A DNA stretch of 64,000 nt from an uncultured Pseudomonadota bacterium (GCA_902788365.1 CADAJN010000011.1:20223-84222); one strand, 5' to 3'. Positions 1 through 11,934 are shown, counted from the stretch's first letter. Numbers and translations are program-made. The notes: a model not told the origin generated them from the letters alone.

Positions 1-48
1 CGGGGATGCTTTCGTCAGCCTTAAAAGGCTTCCTCTGCATGACAGGGA
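1..48. repeat. Partial copy of the dispersed palindromic repeat
   Basis: The window opens inside a copy of the repeat found again at about 1061-1176, 6398-6522 and 47001-47357. It shows the recurring order: GATGC, CTTCGTC, a small hairpin GCCTT/AAGGC, then CCTCTGCATGAC. It is cut by the window edge. Confidence 0.75.
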
Positions 49-272
49 AAGAGAAAATTTCTCAGAATGATATAAAAATAACTTATTATTTCAAAATATA
101 TTGACAAAAAATAAAAAATCATCTATATTAAAAATAGTTTGATTTATTGATTGTGTTTTAAGTATTTTGCAAATTACTTATAGTTGTTGGCAGCGGCTGA
201 TAATGAAACACACAGAGTAAATTAGACAAAGAGTTAATTTTTTAATTGTTTAATTTTTTCATTACAAAGAGT

Positions 273-875
273 ATGAAGAATTTTTTCAAGTGTGTAATTC
301 TCGGTTTCATTGCCGCAATCGTTCCCGTGTGCTTAACCATCTGGATGCTGACCATTCTGCCTGACCAAGCAGTTTCCATCATTGGCGGTGTTGTTCTCTG
401 CCTGATGGCGTGTTCAACTGTCTACTGGTTCATGAGTTCCGGCAACGGACCATGCTACAATGACGAGGATTCATTCTGGATGTCATTGTTCATCAACGCT
501 GGTGTCGGACTGGTGTTCAACATAGGTGTGGCACTCTACGGCTGGTTTGGTATGGGTTCTGCAACATTCAGTCAGTTTCCGTATGCCTTTGCGCCAGTTC
601 TCTTATCGGTTGCTTATGCCTGTCTGCTCGGAGCCATTGTGTTCGGTATGAGATTAAAATACAGCGGACACAATATGACCGGCACGGAAAAGGGCTTATC
701 TTGGTCGCTGATTGGCGTTCTGGCTTTCTTTATGCTTGGCATGCTGGAGGAGGTCGGTAGTCGTTATTTCGGACTTGATATCCCTGGATGGCTCAAGACT
801 ACGATTATCAGCGCAGGCGTGTTCAGCATTATCTGCATGATGTTTTGTGCAGGTAAGTTGATTTGTAAGAAGTAA
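273..875 (+). CDS. Polytopic membrane protein of unknown function
   Basis: About 200 residues with roughly six hydrophobic segments and no family I recognise. I take the ATG at 273 rather than the TTG at 246, because the segment between them is AT-rich leader. There is no good Shine-Dalgarno sequence. Codon use differs from the housekeeping genes: many TTC, ATC, CTC, TAC and GAC codons where neighbours prefer TTT, ATT, TAT and GAT. This suggests the gene was acquired. It is followed at once by its own terminator and lies among palindromic repeats. The membrane protein at 11357-11884 is similar in style (no SD, atypical codons) but I see no clear sequence homology. Confidence 0.7.
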   Translation: MKNFFKCVILGFIAAIVPVCLTIWMLTILPDQAVSIIGGVVLCLMACSTVYWFMSSGNGPCYNDEDSFWMSLFINAGVGLVFNIGVALYGWFGMGSATFSQFPYAFAPVLLSVAYACLLGAIVFGMRLKYSGHNMTGTEKGLSWSLIGVLAFFMLGMLEEVGSRYFGLDIPGWLKTTIISAGVFSIICMMFCAGKLICKK

Positions 876-895
876 GTGCCAACAACAATTAAAAG

Positions 896-936
896 AAACC
901 TGTCCTTCGTCTGAGGACAGGTTTTCGCTTTTTTAA
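896..936 (+). terminator. Intrinsic terminator after the membrane protein
   Basis: A 10 bp stem (AAACCTGTCC at 896-905 with GGACAGGTTT at 915-924) is followed by a T-rich tail. Confidence 0.85.
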
Positions 937-1008
937 ATGCTTTTTGTATGTGCTTATAACAACCTCTGCTTAAAATAATTTGCACTGCGTAAGCAGCAGC
1001 GAAGCTTC

Positions 1009-1176
1009 TGATGCCTAATCCGCGCAAAGCGCGGAGGCATGACTTGTTTATATATATTACCGCACTAAAGTGCGAGGATGCCTTCGTCAGCCTTAAAAGG
1101 CTTCCTCTGCATGACAAGAGGAAGGGAAAGTGCGGGGATGCCTTCGTCAGCCTTAAAAGGCTTCCTCTGCATGACT
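1009..1176. repeat. Cluster of palindromic repeats
   Basis: At 1009-1043 is a palindromic unit centred on CGCGCAAAGCGCG, which recurs inverted at 30688-30720. At 1061-1176 are two copies of the 50-60 bp repeat with the CGCACTAAAGTGCG palindrome and the GCCTT/AAGGC hairpin. A 67-codon frame across these units is only the repeat read through and is not called as a gene. Confidence 0.75.
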
Positions 1177-1231
1177 ATAAAAATACGTTACATAAAGGCG
1201 AAATAATCCGTTGATAAATTTGATTTTGTGC

Positions 1232-3740
<2,509 letters not shown>

Positions 3741-3764
3741 TTGCTCTTATGCTTCTAAAAAACG

Positions 3765-3800
3765 AAAACCTCTCTGCCGCAATGCAAAGAGGTTTTTGTT
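3765..3800. terminator. Bidirectional intrinsic terminator
   Basis: Stem AAAACCTCT / AGAGGTTTT with an A-run on one side and a T-run on the other, between convergent gyrB and the gene at 3802-4089. Confidence 0.8.
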
Positions 3801-3801
3801 T

Positions 3802-4089
3802 TTACCAGAACAGCCAGTTCCACAGCCGCTTAAATGGGGTGTTGTGAACAATGTTGCCGATATCTTCACTATCGTATGAAACAAACATTTCATCGCCGGG
3901 GCGCACGGTGAGCAACCGGTCAAAATGCGGATCGCCCTCAGATGCTTCCACGGGAAAAATGATGTTTTTGCCGCGGTAACGAACATGCACACGAACTGAA
4001 ATCGGCTTGCTGTTTACTTTTGTAATTTCAATAGGGTGGCTTTCCACCATGGCGCGTTTTAAAAGAGCACCAGCTTCCATTTCACTCAT
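3802..4089 (-). CDS. Small protein of unknown function
   Basis: 95 residues, soluble, ending in a tryptophan-rich tail (WNWLFW). The middle is predicted beta-rich (VRVHVRYRGKNIIFPVE). I do not recognise the family. It converges on gyrB and has its own start region between gyrB and ychF. An internal ATG four codons in is an alternative start. Confidence 0.6.
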   Translation of the reverse strand: MSEMEAGALLKRAMVESHPIEITKVNSKPISVRVHVRYRGKNIIFPVEASEGDPHFDRLLTVRPGDEMFVSYDSEDIGNIVHNTPFKRLWNWLFW

Positions 4090-4236
4090 AATGATTTAAC
4101 TTTAAGTTCCACAATAATGTTTTATTGCGGGCAATATATCATAGTGTATGGAATTTGCAACAAAAAATATTGCTTGCCAAGCGCAGTTAAATAAACTATA
4201 ACAAAGCCAATTTGAATTTTTACGGAGTATTTAAAG

Positions 4237-5346
4237 ATGGGATTTAATTGCGGCATTGTCGGGTTACCGAATGTGGGAAAATCAACGTTATTTAATGCGT
4301 TAACGCAGACCATTGCGGCGCAGGCGGCCAACTTTCCGTTTTGCACGATTGAGCCGAATACCGGTCGTGTGGCGGTGCCGGATAAACGCTTAGATAAGCT
4401 GGTGGAGATGGTTCAGCCGAAAAATGTGGTGCCGACACAGCTGGAATTTGTGGATATTGCAGGTCTTGTTAAAGGCGCATCAAAGGGCGAAGGGCTTGGT
4501 AACCAGTTTTTGGCCAACATCAGAGAAACCGACGCGATTATCCATGTTTTGCGCTGTTTTGAAGATGACAATATTACCCATGTGGAAGGCAGTGTGGATC
4601 CGGTGCGTGATGCCGATATCGTGAAAACAGAGTTGATGATTGCTGATTTGGAAAGCCTGACCAAGCGTTTTGATCAATGGCAGAAAAAAGCTCGCGCCGG
4701 CGATAAAGAAGCGGCGGTTTTTGCCCGTGTGACCGAGCCGATTATTGCGGCACTGCAACAAGGCAAACCAGCCATTACCGCGGCACCGGATAAAGCCGAC
4801 AAAGAAGCATATAAGGCTTATAAAATGCTGCAACTGCTGACATCTAAGCCGGTGTTGTATGTGTGTAATGTTGACGAGGATTCGGCGGCAACCGGTAACG
4901 ACTTTTCGCGCGCGGTGGCAAAAATGGCTGCTGAAGAAGGGGCGCAAAGCGTAGTCATTTCGGCTGAGATTGAATCGGAAGTGGCACAACTGGAATCAGA
5001 AGAAGAAAAGAAAGAGTTTTTGCAAACACTCGGCTTGGAAGAAACCGGTTTGGCAAAAATTATTCATGCCGGATATAATTTGCTCGGTTTGCAAACGTAT
5101 TTTACCGCCGGCCCGAAAGAAGTGCGGGCGTGGACGTTTATAAAAGGCATGAAAGCGCCGCAATGCGCCGGTATTATTCACTCGGATTTTGAGCGCGGAT
5201 TTATTCGTGCCGAAACCATTTCGTATGATGATTATGTGAAATTTGGCGGCGAACAGGGCTGTAAAGATGCCGGCAAAATGCGCTCAGAAGGCAAAGATTA
5301 TGAAGTGCAGGACGGCGATTTGATGAATTTCTTATTCAATGTATAA
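4237..5346 (+). CDS. ychF: Redox-regulated ATPase YchF (Obg-related)
   Basis: Universal P-loop ATPase/GTPase that binds the ribosome. The G1 motif GLPNVGKST is at residues 8-16, G3 is [16 protein letters not shown], and the C-terminus is a TGS domain. 369 residues, close to the usual 363. The ATG has the SD ACGGAG nine bases upstream. A terminator follows. Confidence 0.97.
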   Translation: MGFNCGIVGLPNVGKSTLFNALTQTIAAQAANFPFCTIEPNTGRVAVPDKRLDKLVEMVQPKNVVPTQLEFVDIAGLVKGASKGEGLGNQFLANIRETDAIIHVLRCFEDDNITHVEGSVDPVRDADIVKTELMIADLESLTKRFDQWQKKARAGDKEAAVFARVTEPIIAALQQGKPAITAAPDKADKEAYKAYKMLQLLTSKPVLYVCNVDEDSAATGNDFSRAVAKMAAEEGAQSVVISAEIESEVAQLESEEEKKEFLQTLGLEETGLAKIIHAGYNLLGLQTYFTAGPKEVRAWTFIKGMKAPQCAGIIHSDFERGFIRAETISYDDYVKFGGEQGCKDAGKMRSEGKDYEVQDGDLMNFLFNV

Positions 5347-5365
5347 TACGTCAATTTAAAAAGCG

Positions 5366-5400
5366 AAAAGACCATCTGTAAAAACAGGTGGTCTTTTTGT
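5366..5400. terminator. Bidirectional intrinsic terminator
   Basis: Stem AAAGACCATCTG / CAGGTGGTCTTT with flanking A and T runs, serving ychF and the convergent gene at 5402. Confidence 0.8.
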
Positions 5401-5401
5401 T

Positions 5402-6193
5402 TTAGCCCATGAAGATGTTAAACATTTTGGAACGCACTGCCTGCGGATCTTCATCTAAGTAAGGTGCACATTCTTTACGCCAAACGGTCCAATCAAAGCA
5501 ACCGTTATCATCAACCGGATAAGGTGGGTCGTAATCGTTGACAGGTAAGGCCGCGCGCACAAAGCACTCGTATTTTACGGTGGAACTCCACTCTTCAACC
5601 ACGCCGCGCTTAAAATCAATCGCCTGATGATATTCCTGCATTTCTCCGCCAATTTCATCGTCACGGCAGATAAAGCATTTTTCGCCCCACTTGATACCGC
5701 AACACATTTCATGCATTGCAAGCAAATCAATGGTGGTATCAAAGGCATCTTTATACATATACGCCTGCTGCATTTGGTTGAGAGTCGGCACGAACGGGTC
5801 GCGCGCATAAACGCTTTCAGATGCCAAGATACGTGTTACCACATTTTTGTGCGGCGGATACAATCTGTTACGCAAACATGTCAGTTCACTGTTCACGCTG
5901 ATAAAACCCATTTGCAGCATATTGCCGCCACAATTTCGCCCCAGAAGCCGAATATCCAGACACATATCACCGACCATGATGCCAAACACCTGCTCTTTGT
6001 GATTGAGGTCTAAAAACGGCAGGCGCACCAGTCGGTTGTCCTTTCCCAGATAACCCAACGGTAACGGGGTGGGTAACCAATTTTCAAGCCTGAGCGGTAA
6101 CTTTGGGGATTGCTTTTCAAGCCACAGTGCATAGCAAAGCGCATCTTTTTGCGAAACGCCGTAATCGCGCAAACTTTCAAATAAATCGTTCAT
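5402..6193 (-). CDS. Hypothetical protein
   Basis: 263 residues, no signal peptide or membrane segment. It contains scattered cysteines, including a CCGIKWGEKCFICRDD stretch that could bind a metal. I do not recognise the family. It is a single gene converging on ychF, followed upstream by repeat-rich DNA. Confidence 0.65.
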   Translation of the reverse strand: MNDLFESLRDYGVSQKDALCYALWLEKQSPKLPLRLENWLPTPLPLGYLGKDNRLVRLPFLDLNHKEQVFGIMVGDMCLDIRLLGRNCGGNMLQMGFISVNSELTCLRNRLYPPHKNVVTRILASESVYARDPFVPTLNQMQQAYMYKDAFDTTIDLLAMHEMCCGIKWGEKCFICRDDEIGGEMQEYHQAIDFKRGVVEEWSSTVKYECFVRAALPVNDYDPPYPVDDNGCFDWTVWRKECAPYLDEDPQAVRSKMFNIFMG

Positions 6194-6299
6194 AATTTAA
6201 CAGAATTAGAGGGTAAATAATAGAAAAAAACTGCAAGTAAAATAGCAAATTCAAACAAGTGTGTCAAGAAGTGTTTTGAAGTGCCGAAACGGGTTAGGG

Positions 6300-6540
6300 G
6301 GCGAGTGGTTTATAAGAATCAGAAGCCCCCTTGACGGTGCAGAGCACCGAGGGGTGACATTTATGGCGCTGGCGCGCGCCATGGTATATTGGAGGAGGTT
6401 GTCGCACTAAAGTGCGAAGATGCCTTCGTCGCCTTTTTCAAGGCTCCTCTGCATGACAGAGGAAAGAGAAAGTGCGAAGATGCCTTCGTCGCCTTTTTCA
6501 AGGCTCCTCTGCATGACAAGAAAAGAGAAAGAATGACGAG
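6300..6540. repeat. Palindromic repeat cluster in the ych-lig gap
   Basis: At 6398-6522 are two nearly identical direct copies (about 65 bp) of the dispersed repeat: CGCACTAAAGTGCG, GATGCCTTCGTC, a hairpin GCCTT-TTTC-AAGGC, then TCCTCTGCATGAC. The preceding 6323-6360 holds another palindromic unit around GACGGTGCAGAGCACCG. No gene is supported between 6194 and 6650. Confidence 0.75.
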
Positions 6541-6587
6541 AAAAAACAATACTTTTCTTTAATAGAGATAAATATTTTTATGCGTAA

Positions 6588-8741
<2,154 letters not shown>

Positions 8742-8745
8742 AAAA

Positions 8746-8973
8746 TTATTCCAATACAATTTTCATATTCACGCCATAAAATTTTAAGAGTTTACGCGCA
8801 TATCCGTATTGAAGATAGCGACCTAATTCCAGACCTTCTATAATTTTTGCCGGAATACCGCTTTGTTTTTCGGCTTGAGCCAATAGAAGATGCTTTGCGC
8901 GTCTGAGGCGCCATAATTCTTCACCCAGTTGCCGGATTGATTCATTGTCCATCAAATATACATGATTATTCAT
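8746..8973 (-). CDS. Small helix-turn-helix (XRE-like) protein
   Basis: 75 residues that fit a minimal Cro/CI-type HTH fold (helices around LGEELWRLRRAKHLL, QAEKQSGIPAKIIEGLE and the ARKLLKFYG tail). Probably a DNA-binding regulator. The ATG at 8973 has the SD AGGGAG. The gene lies just downstream of and codirectional with ncRNA A. The stretch AAAAGGGAGT covering its SD is exactly complementary to ACTCCCTTTT inside that ncRNA. The stop lies 4 bp from the ligA stop, convergent. Confidence 0.7.
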   Translation of the reverse strand: MNNHVYLMDNESIRQLGEELWRLRRAKHLLLAQAEKQSGIPAKIIEGLELGRYLQYGYARKLLKFYGVNMKIVLE

Positions 8974-9002
8974 CGTTATAAACTCCCTTTTTTATTATTA
9001 AC

Positions 9003-9155
9003 AATAAAAAACCACCTTAAATCTCTTCAAGGTGGGGAGTTCGTAACTGCTAACAGACAGTCCGGCATATTCAATATATTTTGCCGGCTCCCCAAAAGGG
9101 AGTCTATTTTCTGTTAGAGGAGCTACGATACTCCGCCGGCAATCTCTTGTCGGCA
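9003..9155 (-). ncRNA. Structured pseudoknot ncRNA, copy A
   Basis: Predicted ~150 nt RNA with its own promoter and terminator. On the minus strand: a 5' hairpin (CTCTGCCG / CGGCGGAG), an outer stem CTAACAG/CTGTTAG plus CGTA/TACG, and an inner hairpin GCCGGC...GCCGG. The segment TGGGGAG (plus 9088-9094), inside the outer stem, pairs with CTCCCCA (plus 9033-9039) beyond it, forming a pseudoknot. The terminator is CCACCTT...AAGGTGG plus T-run. Copies B (50447-50639) and C (54942-55124) share this architecture with different helix sequences. It may act as a leader or antisense regulator of the HTH gene. Confidence 0.65.
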
Positions 9156-9161
9156 GAGAGT

Positions 9162-9190
9162 ATTTTACTTAAACAGAGTTTAAAAAGCAA
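9162..9190 (-). promoter_or_regulatory. Promoter of ncRNA A
   Basis: Minus strand TTGCTT (9185-9190), 17 nt spacer, TAAAAT (9162-9167). It is divergent from the promoter at 9212-9240. Confidence 0.6.
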
Positions 9191-9211
9191 GAATTTTTTG
9201 AGGAGCTAACC

Positions 9212-9240
9212 TTGACAAACTTGATTAAAATGAGTATAAT
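9212..9240 (+). promoter_or_regulatory. Consensus sigma70 promoter of the orphan gene
   Basis: A perfect TTGACA, 17 nt, perfect TATAAT. It drives the gene starting at 9276 and suggests strong constitutive transcription. Confidence 0.8.
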
Positions 9241-9275
9241 GGTCGATTGTAAATATTATAATTTAAAAAATTTTT

Positions 9276-10148
9276 ATGGAGCAGAAATTATTCAGGGGTT
9301 TAGGACTCTTGTTAATAACTGATGGAAAACGCTCTCAGTTATTCAAAATTACAAGAGAAGACGATGATGAAGGCGGATTTGTGGCTGAAGTTTTGCCGTT
9401 TTTGCCGGAACCGCAAGATTTTTTAAAGATCTATCCGGACGCCAATCTGATTGTGACACAGGATGAGTTAATAACCATTGATGGGACAATACTTTTTCAA
9501 TATGAAAAAGCAAAAGTTTCGGTGGAGCTTGTCAGTGATAAGTGGCTGATTATTGAAGATATGCTAAGTGATAATGATGGCCGTTACAGAATAACTTTTT
9601 GGGACGGTCAACGTGAAAATGGCTATATGTATGGCAGACGTTTTCTCAGAAGTGAGAAATATTTGGCGGTATATACGGCATCTGATAACGTTTGGCGTGT
9701 TTTAACTTATGACGGTAAGTCGGTGCTGAAAGTAAAAAATGTTGACGATAATGTGCGTATATGCGGAGATTTTCTGCTGACGTCTTGTGTGGGCAATTAT
9801 ACGGCATACGCTTTGATTAAAGACAAGCATAAGCAGCCGGTGTTTAGTCATCAGCAGTTGGTGCTGTGCAGCAGTTGGGATGATTTTATCCTGTATTCCA
9901 ACATCAATGGCTATGTAAAGACCTATTACAGAGGTAAACATACACAGCTGGGAAAAATAGATGCTGTAGAAATGTTTGACAGGGCCGGCATTTTTGCCAT
10001 TAAGAAAAATGGAAGATATTTCCTTTACAAGTTTAACGGCAAGCCTGTGGCTGAAAATATTTGCCCTTATGGTGCAGATATGATTGCGTATAACAAGGAA
10101 GAGAACTCAATTCTGATTGATACCAACGGCGTGCTTCATATCATCTGA
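9276..10148 (+). CDS. Hypothetical beta-rich protein
   Basis: 290 residues, predicted almost wholly of beta strands in repeating blocks (for example YDGKSVLKVKNVDD, KNGRYFLYKFNGKPVAE). This resembles WG-repeat or propeller-like proteins, but no family is certain. No signal peptide. It lies inside the ligA-bracketed island, with a consensus promoter and a strong terminator, between ncRNA A and a toxin-antitoxin candidate. The ATG has only a weak SD. Confidence 0.7.
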   Translation: MEQKLFRGLGLLLITDGKRSQLFKITREDDDEGGFVAEVLPFLPEPQDFLKIYPDANLIVTQDELITIDGTILFQYEKAKVSVELVSDKWLIIEDMLSDNDGRYRITFWDGQRENGYMYGRRFLRSEKYLAVYTASDNVWRVLTYDGKSVLKVKNVDDNVRICGDFLLTSCVGNYTAYALIKDKHKQPVFSHQQLVLCSSWDDFILYSNINGYVKTYYRGKHTQLGKIDAVEMFDRAGIFAIKKNGRYFLYKFNGKPVAENICPYGADMIAYNKEENSILIDTNGVLHII

Positions 10149-10150
10149 AG

Positions 10151-10199
10151 AAAAAAAATCGCAACAACGCAGATATTGCCTTTGTTGCGATTTTTTTTG
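10151..10199 (+). terminator. Strong intrinsic terminator
   Basis: Stem AAAATCGCAACA / TGTTGCGATTTT followed by eight Ts. Confidence 0.9.
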
Positions 10200-10233
10200 T
10201 TTTTTAATGATGAAAAAAGGATAGATATAAGAA

Positions 10234-10259
10234 CGGTGGCAGAAATGCCGCCGCTTTTT
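10234..10259 (+). terminator. Orphan hairpin-terminator upstream of the toxin module
   Basis: CGGTGGCA-GAAA-TGCCGCCG followed by CTTTTT. A nearly identical left arm and GAAA loop recur just after the toxin ORF (10536-10552). It looks like the terminator of a lost upstream copy of the module. Confidence 0.65.
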
Positions 10260-10261
10260 GT

Positions 10262-10290
10262 TTGACAGCAAATATTTGCTATGATACAAA
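10262..10290 (+). promoter_or_regulatory. Promoter of toxin-peptide mRNA, locus 1
   Basis: TTGACA (10262-10267), 17 nt, TACAAA (10285-10290). Predicted start about 10297. It aligns with TTGATT-N17-TATAAA at locus 2 (55206-55234). Confidence 0.6.
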
Positions 10291-10364
10291 AAAATTGCCA
10301 GCTGGTTGAGAGCTGGCGAATTTTAACCTAAAGAACAGAGTTAAACTCAACTTAACTTTATTCT
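10288..10364 (-). ncRNA. Candidate antisense (antitoxin) RNA, locus 1
   Basis: A predicted ~75 nt RNA reading leftward across the first part of the toxin mRNA. Its promoter on the minus strand is TTGACT (10394-10399), 17 nt, extended TGC-TATCTT (10371-10376). It ends in a terminator GCCAGCT-CTCAACC-AGCTGGC (10297-10317) followed by AATTTTTTT on its own strand. Promoter spacing, TGC extension and terminator position are all kept at locus 2 with different stem sequences. Confidence 0.6.
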
Positions 10365-10415
10365 ACGGTTAAGATAGCATATATCTTCGGAAAAGTCAAG
10401 TGTTTAAGAAGGTGT

Positions 10416-10466
10416 ATGCGTGAGTTTAGCTTTGTTCTCTTTTTTATAAAGGAAAACAAACAATGA
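10416..10466 (+). CDS. Possible 16-residue leader ORF coupled to the toxin ORF
   Basis: ATG at 10416 preceded by AGAAGG encodes [16 protein letters not shown]. Its TGA overlaps the toxin ATG (ATGA), which would allow translational coupling as with mok/hok. Locus 2 has an 8-codon counterpart (MCGFSLFQ, 55356-55382). Confidence 0.35.
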   Translation: MREFSFVLFFIKENKQ

Positions 10467-10525
10467 TAATAAAAATTATTTTTATTATTCGTAAACTCAA
10501 AATTTTCTTAGTCGTAAAACGATAA
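10463..10525 (+). CDS. 20-residue hydrophobic basic peptide, type I toxin candidate
   Basis: Encodes [20 protein letters not shown]. The paralogue at 55396 begins MVIKLIIVIRKIRVFLSI: 12 of 20 aligned positions are identical and nearly all others are I/V/L, K/R or F swaps, with several third-base changes, so the peptide itself is conserved. The SD AAAGGA is buried in a hairpin with the upstream TTTGTT-CTC-TTTT run. Size and composition resemble known membrane-acting type I toxins, though I see no named family. Confidence 0.65.
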   Translation: MIIKIIFIIRKLKIFLVVKR

Positions 10526-10548
10526 AAGAAAAGGGCGGTGGCAGAAAT

Positions 10549-10659
10549 GCCGATTTTGTGGTGGTTGGAGCAGATGCCGGTTCTAAGGCTAAAAAAGCCG
10601 CCGAGTTGGGAGTGAAAACCCTGACGGAACAAGAATTTGCACAAATGTGCGGAAAATAA
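10549..10659 (+). pseudogene. Duplicated 3' end of ligA (BRCT remnant)
   Basis: The last 36 codons of LigA recur here in frame ([16 protein letters not shown] ... FAQMCGK, then TAA). Against ligA 8631-8741 the copy differs at roughly one base in six, mostly at third positions. It has no start and is joined directly to the right arm of the hairpin at 10536-10552. It reads as the old end of ligA left behind by an insertion with 3'-end replacement. Confidence 0.85.
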
Positions 10660-10673
10660 AAATAAGGAGAAAA

Positions 10674-11051
10674 ATGGCACTGAAAGAATATATAGAACAA
10701 ATAAAGCAGGACATTAATCGCTCATTTAAAGCGCCTAACGTTCTGACCGAGGATTTTGATCGTACGCATTTTATTCGCATATGCGTTGTGTTTGCCTTAA
10801 ATATATTGGGAATTATCGGTTTTGCCATACTCAAAGAAGATTTTCCGGTGTCGGTGTTTGTGGCGTTGTGGGGCATTTCGGCAGCGATTATTATTGATGT
10901 TTTGTGGCACATTTTTTCTAAAGAAATTGCAAAAATATGCCCGATTTATTTGCCGCCGAATATAAAAAGCGCGGTAAACCGGCGCAAGAATTTAAGTGCT
11001 ATGTTAATTTCATCGGTCATACACATTTCAGAGGGTTTAAATGTCGCGTGA
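10674..11051 (+). CDS. Small membrane protein, possibly the 5' half of a frameshifted gene
   Basis: The ATG at 10674 follows AAGGAGAAAA. About 125 residues, with two hydrophobic segments (FIRICVVFALNILGIIGFAIL and VFVALWGISAAIIIDVL), then a tail that becomes low-quality after KEIAKI. The overlapping -1 frame from 10937 continues as a plausible soluble domain. The run of five A at 10931-10935 is where one indel or a -1 slip would join the two. It lies 14 bp after the ligA remnant stop, so it was probably once directly downstream of ligA. Confidence 0.55.
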   Translation: MALKEYIEQIKQDINRSFKAPNVLTEDFDRTHFIRICVVFALNILGIIGFAILKEDFPVSVFVALWGISAAIIIDVLWHIFSKEIAKICPIYLPPNIKSAVNRRKNLSAMLISSVIHISEGLNVA

Positions 11052-11248
11052 GCATTTATGATAAGGCTGTTGTTTTCAAGTTTGCCAAATATTGTCTGGT
11101 GATTGAAAATGCCAAACACATAAAACTGAGCCAAAGTATTTTGGGATATCGCTGCGAAGCGGATGAAAACGGTAAATACGTTCAATGCAATATGAATAAA
11201 AAACAAGCTGAAATTCTGCAAAATTGGATAGATAAAAATAATCAATAA
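10937..11248 (+). CDS. Soluble domain in -1 frame, likely 3' half of the preceding gene
   Basis: 103 residues, beta-rich (FKCYVNFIGHTHFRGFKC ... IYDKAVVFKFAKYCLVIE) with a C-terminal helix. Two transmembrane segments followed by such a domain resembles YcxB/PH-like membrane proteins. There is no convincing SD for the ATG at 10937, which favours a joined product with 10674-10936. I cannot tell a true frameshift from an assembly error or programmed slippage. Confidence 0.5.
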   Translation: MPDLFAAEYKKRGKPAQEFKCYVNFIGHTHFRGFKCRVSIYDKAVVFKFAKYCLVIENAKHIKLSQSILGYRCEADENGKYVQCNMNKKQAEILQNWIDKNNQ

Positions 11249-11264
11249 AGGAAGATATGTAGAA

Positions 11265-11316
11265 AATAAAAAAGAAGCGTGTTTGTCTTTTCCCAAGGGT
11301 AAAACAAGCACGCTTC
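11265..11316 (-). terminator. Terminator of the gene at 11357-11884
   Basis: On the minus strand, GAAGCGTG / CACGCTTC with an extended stem, followed by a TTTTTT run. Confidence 0.75.
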
Positions 11317-11356
11317 AAACGATATTTAATTCTCTCCTCGCGGAAAAATTAAATAC

Positions 11357-11884
11357 TTACACACTCTTATTCATGTTACGTAGCTCTTTTAGGGGGCAAA
11401 TAGTAGCACAGAGCATCCATACATACATAAATACAATACCAATTACTTGAGGATAATTGATATAGTCGTTATACACGTATTTCCATTTACCGTTACCTAC
11501 AAGATAACCGAATATTGGCTCATGAACCTGAATATTGTAGTTCATATCGCAAACAAACGGCACCAGCATAACAACAGCGAGAATTGAAGACAGCAACAAA
11601 GAAGTCTTAACGGCTTTCTTCGGCTGTTTTGAATCCCATGATACACTTGAAGTACCCATGTAACATATGAAGCAGAAGAGCAAATAGCAGAAATCAAGGA
11701 AACCGCTATCTGAACCCATCATAAAAGTATAACCTATAGCAAAGATTACTCCGAAAGAGAACATCATCCACATATCACCTCTGTCGTCTTCTCTGGTTTT
11801 ATGAGAACCCAAAAGTGGACCATTGCCTACTGAATTCAGAGTCTGATTGGCTACCGTAGAATTTAAAACTGTATTTGCAAACAT
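11357..11884 (-). CDS. Polytopic membrane protein of unknown function
   Basis: 175 residues: a polar N-terminus of ~40 residues, then four hydrophobic segments. Unrecognised. There is no SD before the ATG, and codon use is atypical (AGA, ATA, TTC, TCA), as for the gene at 273-875. A promoter at 12033-12061 and a strong attenuator-like hairpin lie upstream on the same strand. Confidence 0.65.
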   Translation of the reverse strand: MFANTVLNSTVANQTLNSVGNGPLLGSHKTREDDRGDMWMMFSFGVIFAIGYTFMMGSDSGFLDFCYLLFCFICYMGTSSVSWDSKQPKKAVKTSLLLSSILAVVMLVPFVCDMNYNIQVHEPIFGYLVGNGKWKYVYNDYINYPQVIGIVFMYVWMLCATICPLKELRNMNKSV

Positions 11885-11934
11885 ATTCGTAAAATTTATA
11901 AATTTATACTAAGTTAATTAACACTCGAAATAAG

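Noticed and set aside
1011..1214. Open frame of 67 codons
   Set aside because: It is a read-through of the dispersed palindromic repeat; similar frames occur in other copies (6361-6549, 46927-47169).
10444..10680. Minus-strand frame across the toxin ORF and ligA remnant
   Set aside because: A shadow of the ligA coding strand (its mirror frame also appears at the true ligA 3' end).
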